Assembly: GCA_911728435.2 (NCBI GenBank)
Contig: OU452198.1
Span: forward strand, 7,970,001 to 8,034,000
DNA: 64,000 bases
From: Apoderus coryli
Lineage: Eukaryota > Arthropoda > Insecta > Coleoptera > Attelabidae
Direction of reading: 5' to 3'
Under the pieces are notes generated by a model. That model was not told the origin of the DNA and did no database searches. It worked only from the letters and a program-made list of their open reading frames with translations. The translations under genes were made by a program, and so were the position numbers. This document shows positions 56,503-64,000 of this stretch, piece after piece (positions within the stretch are counted from its first letter, which is position 1; each line of letters begins with the position of its first letter).

Positions 56503-58276
56503 TAGTTATAGCGTATGGCACTTAAACCATTATACCTTTTCAGCGATTTTTTATTGCCAAGATACCTCGTATTTGTCAAATGAGTAACATTTCGTTTGAT
56601 TACACTTTATATTGTATTTTTTATATCTCTCAATACAGCTATCTCGTTGCAAAAAAAATACAGGTATCTTTAACAACTTATTCAGACAGCGAGAAAAAAC
56701 CGATCAAGAGGGTGCTTAAATATTCGCCACGATTGAAGAGTCCCTTTTTAAGGGTGGTCAGGCAATTTAAAGTAAAAAAAAATGCAGAAAAGAGAACGGA
56801 AAGAAAGCTCTTTTGAAGAGGGTTGAAAGTCGGGGGTGTTCACTTGGAAAAGGTACACGACTTATTCAGGTTAAGAATATAATATTGGGGTGTTGTCTTG
56901 AATAACAAGGAAACACTGGTTGAGTTTCAGCTTTATTTGGTTTTAATCAGAGCGACAACAAACGGATGGTAAAAAGTTTGTTGATTTATTGTCGGTGTAC
57001 TTTTAGTATGTAATAAATTGAAAATCAATTGATAATAATAATTAAAGAAACAATTATTTAGAGCAGGATAGTTTGACCACGGTGAACACAGACATTTATT
57101 AAGTTCTTCTTTTTTTTCTAGATCTAAAGCAATAATTACGATATTCTCCGATAATTATAATTAAGTATATGGTCTATTGTGCTAACAGCCAATGCCGATG
57201 CCGTGCCAGAACAAACAAGAATATTTAGGTATAAAATTAGTCAGTTACATCACAGGCATGAGATTTGGCGGAATCTACTCTTCCGCTGACTCCAAATTAA
57301 TTGCCAATAGTAAATAAAAAACATGCTAATGTGGAGGGAGATCTTAATCATTTTTTTTCTCCTGCGACAGAAACAAAAACGTTATTAATAATTTTTAAAC
57401 ATATTATCGACGAATGCCTTATTTAGGACATGCAAATTGAAAATATAAGTTCATATAAAAAAATAGAAGCTTTTCTAAAAATCTGTGGCTAATAGACTAG
57501 TTTATGAAGCTAACACACAAAAAAAATTAGCCTCCATTCACATTTAAAACTATTCAGAAACCTAAAAAACTTAAAACCTTGTTTAATAAGTGCATCCCTT
57601 GAATTTAGCGGTGGAATGTTGTGAATTGTAAAAAGCAAACTCACTCGATGCCCATCAAATCTTCTCAACAGCAACTCCTAGTGTGTGAATTGTAAGGAAC
57701 TTACACAGTAAAAGAAATGGAGTGATGTGAGGAGCCAAAAGAACTGATCACATGAATGCTTTCTGAATTCGCTGTAATTTCACCTTATTATATTTAGGGA
57801 AGCAATATAGTAATAAACTTCAGTCCAGTTGCGACTAAACCAATGAATTTACAAGTATTCTCATCCTGGAACACGAGTTTCTTGAAACTGAATTTGTATT
57901 CAATTTAAACAAATACTAATAACAAATTTATTTAGTATTTTGACATCAAATTCACTGCTGCTACGTATATTTTTATTTGAGAAACATTAAAGTTTAGTAA
58001 ACATAACATATCCTTTTAAAGCAAATTTAATTGTCTATCAGAATATTTGATAATATACATGGTGTTTCATTTGAGAAAATTGACTTAAGCCTATTTTTTG
58101 TAGTACATTATACTATATTAATTTTTACGCCACCCTTTAATCTGATGAGTCAAACTCTTAAGTTAGATGTGGATTATACTAAGATTTTTTTGAACTATCC
58201 TGAAAATTTCAAGGTTTTGTTTATTCAAACTGCAAAATGACGAATATTTCCCGGAGACCTGATTTAAGCCAAAAAA
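56503..58276. other. no gene recognised
   Basis: AT-rich. A minus-strand stretch around 57580-57850 could be a LINE RT C-terminus (NSRDALIKQGFKFF), but the match is too weak to call. CATGGTGTTTCATTTGAG near 58060 is a degenerate repeat end. Confidence 0.3.
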
Positions 58277-58280
58277 TATA

Positions 58281-58778
58281 CACTGTGTCCAAGATAAGAA
58301 TGGGATAACATTGGAACCCTTGAAACGGTAGGAGTAACAATGACGGTTAAAATAAGGAAAAGTTGTACACTTTAAACACCTTTTAAATGGTGTTTTCAAA
58401 ATTAAAATAACTTCAGCTGTTTTCTAGAATTTTTGAAAAAACGATGTTTTAGTTTTTATTTATTTCTGACATTATATTGACAGATAAAAAAAATGAAAAG
58501 CAACGAAACGTCGTCGTGAAAATTTGTAAACGCTATCTTATTCTCCTCAAAAAGTAACAATCAGAAGGTGCTTTTCATTTTTTTATATCTGCAAAAATAA
58601 TGTTAGAAATAAATAAAAACTAAAATCGCAAAAAATCATTTTATCAAAAATTATCGAAAACGGTTTACTTTTGAAAACACCATTTAAAAGGTGTATAAAT
58701 TATACAACTTTTCTCTAATTTAACCGATATTGTAACTCTAAGATTCCAATGCTATCCCATTCTTATCTTGGATATAGT
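58281..58778. mobile_element. foldback family D, complete copy
   Basis: CACTGTGTCCAAGATAAGAA then TGGGATAACATTGGAA at 58281, mirrored by TTCCAATGCTATCCCATTCT then TATCTTGGATATAGTA ending 58778. Arms pair over nearly the whole 498 bp (AAACACCTTTTAAATGGTGT, AAATTTGTAAACGCTATCTT around the centre). No coding. It abuts the next element at the TA at 58780. Confidence 0.75.
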
Positions 58779-58779
58779 A

Positions 58780-58963
58780 TACCGGGTGTCCCACCGGGAA
58801 GAGATTCGATCGATTATGGAGAAACTACACTGTGGAACAATCTGAAAATCTCGTGTAGTACTTAGGTCGATAGGGTCAATTCGGCTAATATATTGCCAAG
58901 AATCTGGCACTTCCGGTTACACCGGAAATAGGTGTCAACTTCCTTATTTCAACTACGACCCTA
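58780..58963 (+). repeat. 187-bp tip module, copy M3
   Basis: Outer end TACCGGGTG at 58780. Palindrome CTTCCGGTTACACCGGAAA at 58910-58928, 130 bp from the tip. The inner end ...ACGACCCTA is cut by the CACTACAA element, which landed in the TATA that closes the module. Confidence 0.7.
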
Positions 58964-60968
58964 CACTACAAATAAAATTTGTGTAAAATTACCATAAAAA
59001 TCATAGGTAATATTATGCCCTGGTTTACCATGTAAAAATTACATTGTTATACATGCAAAATAAAAGCATGTATTGATAGGTAAATTTACACATTCAGTTG
59101 TTTAATAATTAATACAAGGTTTATGTAGTTTTAATTATTTGTAAATGAAATTTAATGTAAGATTCCCATTATGGACATGTAAAGGAATGCCTTGATAGGT
59201 AAATTTACATGTTCAGTTATGTAACAATTACTACAACCTTTATGTAGTTTTAATAATTTGTGCATGAAATTTAATGTAAAATGCCCCTTCTGTATATGTT
59301 TACAATTACGTAGTTGAACACGTATAAATACAAGATACTCGAAGGGGTACCTATACAGGGTGATTTAACTTTTAATGAGGAATCTTCACCTACGAATTAT
59401 ATGGCTCAAAATATGATGAAAAGCATACACAAAATAGGTCGTATTCAACATACATGCTGTTAAAAGTGAAGCTCCGATTATGCTTTTTTATCTTAAAGAT
59501 CCGAAACGTTTAAAGATTACATTAACTAAATTTAGGACAGCTACTAAACTTTTTACTATGTCTTGTCTTTAATTCATCTCTAAACGTTTAGGAGCAATAA
59601 AATATCATCAGAGCTTCACTTTTAACACCTTGCATAGCTCTGTTGAATACGAAGCATTTACCGACCTTTTCTTCATGTTCACAACCATATAGGTAAGTAG
59701 CTGGTGAATTTCCCATATTAAAATTTGAATCGCCCTGTATATACAGGATGTTCCGTAAACGTTGGGCAGAAATTTATCTGAAAAATAACCATCTTTAGCA
59801 TATTATATTTAGATTAAAAGACAAGTAGTAAAATTTAAACAACAGCTATATTAAAAAGAAAAACAATACACGTCATAGTAATAAACAAAGTACGTATGTT
59901 GACGTATATAAACAGTAACAAAATACCTATTCTTTACGGTTAGCTTATATTATTGTAAAAATACAGCAACTTGCAAAAAGGAACTGAACATTTACGAAAC
60001 TGGAAAGAATAAACCTTACGGATATAACAAAATATCTACTAAATACCTACGAACAAAAAGGAACTGAAAATTATATTACTCTAAAATACAATAAACAAAT
60101 CTTAGGCGGAAGTTCTAGTTAATTTAAAATAATATTAAACTCTACTATAGACTATATTCTCTAAAAAATAATTATATAATGTAATATAATATAATAATTC
60201 AGGATGTCCCATCCAAAACGAACTAGACTAAATATCTGAATTGATGTCGTACTGTTCAATGTGGAAATGGACCTGAATTTAATACTAACGTGCTCCAGGT
60301 GTTTAACTAATATAATTTTCAACAACCTGAGTTCTTTACTTGCTAAGTATTTTATTTCTAGTGTTAAATTTAAGATTGTAAACATATTTACTGCTAACGT
60401 TGCTGTTGTTGTTGCTTTCTGTGAAAATATTGGTGTATACAGTATTTCCTGATAATGGTAAAATGGCCCTTACAAAAATAGCATTTATATTGTTACGTAC
60501 ACACCTTATTATGAAGTTTCCAAATCAAAAACTGCTTATTACATTTTACGCGGCACATCAAAAACCACTACATGCATTAAATCTCGTATACCCCTAACTT
60601 CTATACACACAACAACAAATGGCAAGATTGAAAATAAAGCACGCGAGGATGCGACCCCTGCTGGCTTCTGGACCTCTTCAATTTTAAACGGTGAACCAGG
60701 ATATTTTACATAATTTGATGTAATTCAGCGTACTTCTACATACTCCCACATAAAGTTACATCTTTTTACATACAATCACATTCTATTACACATACAAATG
60801 GAAAAATATGTAAAACTGTGTACTTTTGTGGAAATTTACTTTTTTGATGTAATAATACATCTAAGTATCTGTAACTTACAAATTACTTGGATGTTATGGT
60901 AAATATTACATAGTCGATATTGATTTATTATGTAATATCACCAGGATTTACAGCAATTTTTTGTAGTG
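58964..60968. mobile_element. 2.0-kb element with CACTACAA...TTGTAGTG ends
   Basis: CACTACAAATAAAATTT at 58964 and AATTTTTTGTAGTG ending 60968 are inverted, with TA duplicated on both sides (58962-58963, 60969-60970). The empty site is confirmed by the other arm of the host element (GGGTCGTA preceded by TTATATA). Near the left end a ~118-bp unit is tandemly duplicated (GATAGGTAAATTTACA at about 59078 and 59196). It holds a MITE (59353-59739) and no coding. TA duplication suggests Tc1/mariner-type mobilisation. Confidence 0.75.
59353..59739. mobile_element. 387-bp foldback MITE
   Basis: TACAGGGTGATTTAACTTTT at 59353 and its mirror ending CGCCCTGTA at 59739. Inside, TTCAACATACATGCTGTTAA then AAGTGAAGCTC pairs with GAGCTTCACTTTTAACACCT then TTGAAT. 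Its right end also occurs alone at 34577-34614. Confidence 0.75.
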
Positions 60969-61631
60969 TATATAAATTATATTTTTTTGGACTCTCCTTG
61001 TAATTCTAAACATATTTCATGCATAATATGTTATACTTATCGCCAGCCGTTTTCGAAATATTTCAAATTTTATGTCAAAAATGTCGTTTTCAGAATAAAG
61101 AATAATAACAATTTTCTATTATATGGGAACTTTAATAATTTAATTTGTTAGAATATCCTAGGAGATATAGACCTACTTTAGCCGCCTACGTATATTTGCC
61201 ATCATGGCCAACTAAAATCAATTAAATTCATATCACTATTTTAATAGAAAAATGTAAAATTGCTAATATTTTGAAAACTATCAGTTTTTGGGATAGAGAT
61301 TCTTTCATATACTTGACCTTATTTTTGATGCAAAAAAATAAAAAATAAATAAAATTTTGAATTATGGCACTTTTTTCAATTTGATTTTTTGCCCTTTTTT
61401 TCAGATACCCTGTATTAATATTTACTAAAAAAATATACGTAGGCGCCTAAAGTAGGTCTATATTAGGAGTAGGATATTCTAACAAATTCAATTATTAAAG
61501 CTTCCATATAATAAAAAATTGTTATTATTCTTTATTCTGAAATATTTCGAAAACGGCTGGCGATACTTACAACATATTATATATGAAATATGTTTAGAAT
61601 TACAAGGAGAATCCAAAAAAAATATAATTTA

Positions 61632-61819
61632 TATAGGGTCGTATTTGAAATAAAGAAGTTGACACCCATTTCCGGTATAACCGGAAGTGCTAGATTCTTG
61701 AAAACATTTTAGCCGAATTGGTCCGGTCGACCTAATTACTACACACCAGATCTTCAGATTGTTCCACCATGTAGTTTCTTCATAATCGATCGAATCCCTT
61801 CCCGGTGGGACACCCGGTA
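61632..61819 (-). repeat. 187-bp tip module, copy M4
   Basis: Inner end TATAGGGTC at 61632, palindrome TTTCCGGTATAACCGGAAG at 61669-61687, outer end GGGACACCCGGTA at 61819, 132 bp from the palindrome. Confidence 0.75.
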
Positions 61820-62133
61820 TATGTCCATTTGCAAAATTGACTTTCAACTGTTTATCTAACATCGTTTTCAGTGTAATAATCTTGACATTCGTCAAAAACG
61901 GCTGAACTTGGGCATAGGACCAGGATCCAAAAAAGTAATAATATATAGAGTGTTCGATTTAGACTAAAAAAGTCATCATCAACTTCCGGTAAAACCGGAA
62001 GTGTTATGCCATTGCTATTATGTTATATGAGTAGACCATATTGAACAATACAGATATCGAAATATTCGAATTTCAATTCAAGGTAGACTGATAAATAATC
62101 GTAAAGTTACTGCGAATGTATCATCACCCTATA
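61820..62133 (-). repeat. family-F right-arm fragment with tip module M5
   Basis: AACTGTTTATCTAACATCGT, ACATTCGTCAAAAACGGCTG and CTTGGGCATAGGACCAGGAT match the right arm of 7398-9412 in the same orientation. M5 follows at 61944-62133 with palindrome CTTCCGGTAAAACCGGAAG (61983-62001), 132 bp from the CACCCTATA end. The left arm is missing. Confidence 0.65.
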
Positions 62134-62759
62134 TATTTTATTTATGTAATCTGATGTTAAAACCCTTCTTATTAATTTTTATATATATTTTTTGTTAACA
62201 AATACAGTACATTTGTAAAAATTACCACAAACCTGGTAAATAATCCAACCTATGCTTGTTAAGTAAAAAAAAACCCTTCCGACCAACACGTGTGTTCGTT
62301 CATCAATTGTTTATTTAAAACATCAACAACTATTATGACAACCACGTCAATCTCGTTAAACAAAGAGCAAAAAATCCCACATATACGTAAAACCCATTAG
62401 TATATGATTCAAAAACAGAACTGAATAGATGAAGAAAAAAAAAAGTTTCCGTTCCAAATTGTAAATTGAACGTAAAATATTTTAAAATTCTAAACAAACC
62501 GTGCTAAAATGATGCATCTATTATATATACACATTCAAATGAAAGAAATATGCCGCTTTGCAGTAGTATGTAGGTATAATAAATAAATAATACTAATCAT
62601 AATAGTATAAAATATAATCTAAAACGGAAATCGCACAGTAATAATCTGTGTGAAGACACAGCAAAGGAACCAAGTAATAAATGTTGCGCCCCCACACATT
62701 GAAGTGCCATATGTTGCCCCGCATATCGGGTCACACCTCGAATAAGGTTAAAATAAATG
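62134..62759. other. no gene recognised
   Basis: AT-rich; from about 62640 the sequence may be upstream LINE coding (endonuclease end), but it is too decayed to translate. Confidence 0.3.
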
Positions 62760-64000
62760 TCACTGTCATACTATCGCACAAATAGTTGATGAATCTGACT
62801 CTCCTATAACTGACAGAAATCGTATCGCTGATATTTAATCAACATTAAAGTACCGTTGGAGAGAAAATGGCAAAGAAAATCTCAATACCTATTGGTAACA
62901 GAAATCTACAGCAAGGTCGAAACGTCCATAACATAAATAATCTGAACAGCATATATATGAATCCCGTCTCCGAACAAGAGATATCTAATATTATTATCTC
63001 CTTAAAAAATGGTTCCTGTCCCGGATACGATGGAGTCAGTGCCTTTTTCCTTAAATATATGCATCATTACATTGCCAGCCCACTTACCCATATTATTAAT
63101 CGAATCTTCCTGGCCGGTAGGTGTCCAAAGCAGTTTAAAATTGCGATAGTTAGACCAATTAGTACTATCTCTAATAATGCGAAAGTATTTGAAAAGGCCC
63201 TAAGATATCGATCATACTTCACAAAAAATAAATTATTATCATCTTCGCAGTTTGGTTTTACCTCTGGAAGGTCGACAAATGATGCAATGGCTGTTTTGAC
63301 TTCTGCTGTTTATGCTTGCTTAGATAAGAGCAGACCGTGTGCTGCAGTCTTTATTGACCTTGCGAAAGCATTCGACACGGTATGTCACCAGAAACTCTTA
63401 TCAAAACTTTATGGTCTGGGAGTTACGGGCAATGCTTATAAACTTGTTTCGGACTATTTGGCGGACAGGCAACAGATGGTTAACGTGGATGATTGTGTTA
63501 GTTCTTCAGCCTCTGTTACTTTTGGAGTGCCCCAGGGCACAGTTCATGGGCCGTTCCTTTTCTTAGTTTATCTGAGCGACATGTTAAATTTAAACTGCAG
63601 GGGAAAATTAATATGCTACGCAGACGACACAGTGCTACTGGCGGAGGGTGATTGTTGGACGGATGTCGAAGCGGTTGTGGAGTCCGACTTGAATATGATT
63701 GTTCAGTGGTTTGATAACAATTTACTTACCATTAATCTAGAGAAAACACAATATCTACCTTTTGCCCTATACAAGGATAGACTACCTTTAAACAGAACTC
63801 TAGAAATACAGTTACAGTGTAGGGCTGATCCATGGATTATGAAGACTGTGCTAACTACTTAGGAATAATGCTGGACAGTAACATGAGGTGGGATATTCAT
63901 GTTCAACAGCTCACAACAAAAATTCGCTCCCTTATTTATCTGTGTAAACAAATGGCAAGGATTGTGACTGAGAGGTCTTTGAGAAACATTTATTTTGCAT
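62760..64000 (+). pseudogene. LINE RT, runs off window end
   Basis: Plus strand: DESDSPITDRNRIADI (about 62788-62838), STVGEKMAKKIS (62850-62885), SLKNGSCPGYDGVSAFFLK (about 63000-63057), FKIAIVRPISTISNNAKVFE (a deletion has removed the usual ..KSGD...NYRP part), SQFGFTSGRSTNDAM, VFIDLAKAFDTV (first Asp, about 63347-63383), FGVPQGTVHGPFLFLVYL (about 63520-63575) and LICYADDTVLLAEGD (YADD, about 63607-63651). Near 63835 a frameshift moves to NYLGIMLDSNMRWDIHVQQL, continuing open to the last base. Catalytic Asp residues are present. One stop precedes the ATG at 62867 and one frameshift follows, so it is recently dead. Jockey-like by motif wording. Confidence 0.85.

Larger units (their letters stand above)
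58780..61819. mobile_element. foldback family F, second copy, with nested insertions
   Basis: TACCGGGTGTCCCACCGGGA at 58780 mirrors TCCCGGTGGGACACCCGGTA ending 61819. The left arm is 58780-58963 plus 60971-61203; the right arm is 61430-61819. Landmarks pair in order: GAGATTCGATCGATTATG, GTGGAACAATCTGAA, the CTTCCGG palindrome, TATATAAATTATATTTTTTT, CAGCCGTTTTCGAAATATTT, CAGAATAAAGAATAATAACA and TAGACCTACTTTAG. The left arm is split by a 2-kb element (58964-60968). Homologous to 7398-9412. Confidence 0.8.

Noticed and set aside
57580..57850. minus-strand LINE RT C-terminus
   Set aside because: Resemblance limited to a few residues across many stops; could not be supported.
58964..60968. CACTA/EnSpm-superfamily element, suggested by the CACTA start
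   Set aside because: Target duplication is TA and not 2-3 arbitrary bases, and no EnSpm transposase is present; a Tc1/mariner-like nonautonomous element fits better.

Overview
The window looks like AT-rich nuclear DNA of an insect, perhaps a beetle. The order is a guess from the transposon families; arthropod is well supported by mariner DD34D, BEL/Pao, jockey/CR1-like LINEs and Tc3-like relics. There are no rRNA genes, no convincing tRNA genes, no operons and no bacterial signals. No complete host gene is visible. The only host-like pieces are a short start exon with a good splice donor (5008-5062, possibly the N-terminus of a SAM-type domain) and a broken THAP-type zinc-finger relic (about 49.2-49.6 kb). 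The rest reads as a deep layering of dead transposable elements.

Layout. 0-10 kb: two mariner/Tc1-like relics, the candidate exon, two antisense LINE fragments, and a 2-kb foldback element (7398-9412) with a second foldback inside it. 10-14 kb: two LINE relics. 14.3-18.0 kb: a BEL/Pao element (gag, zinc knuckle, protease, part of the RT) split by a 1.49-kb Sola-like DNA transposon with a 4-bp AATT duplication. 19-25 kb: a tRNA-like repeat, several Tc3-like relics, and LINEs, one of them sitting inside a MITE. 25-33 kb: palindromic MITEs, a degenerate tandem array, and a LINE whose endonuclease-RT linker has grown into a ~106-bp minisatellite. 37.1-38.8 kb: a compound inverted-repeat element with coding sequence I do not recognise. 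41-48 kb: foldbacks, a 0.8-kb TIR element and an RTE-like LINE. 49.65-50.1 kb: a perfect (TATAA)n tract of about 90 units. 51.7-52.7 kb: a 1-kb palindrome. 54.4-56.5 kb: a nearly intact mariner, itself inserted in a MITE and carrying a 531-bp retroposed insert with a 12-bp target duplication. 58.3-62.1 kb: two abutting foldback elements with three further layers nested inside. 62.8-64.0 kb: a LINE RT running off the end.

The most striking unexplained signal is a ~187-bp terminal module. It is bounded by TATAGGGTG-like and CACCCTGTA-like ends and carries a CTTCCGGT-N3-ACCGGAAG palindrome 128-132 bp from the outer tip. It occurs six times (7398, 28046, 9226, 58780, 61632, 61944). It forms the tips of two independent large palindromic elements and looks like a conserved binding or dimerisation site of an undescribed foldback family. 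More than 30 TACAGGGTG/TACCGGGTG-type ends are scattered over the window.
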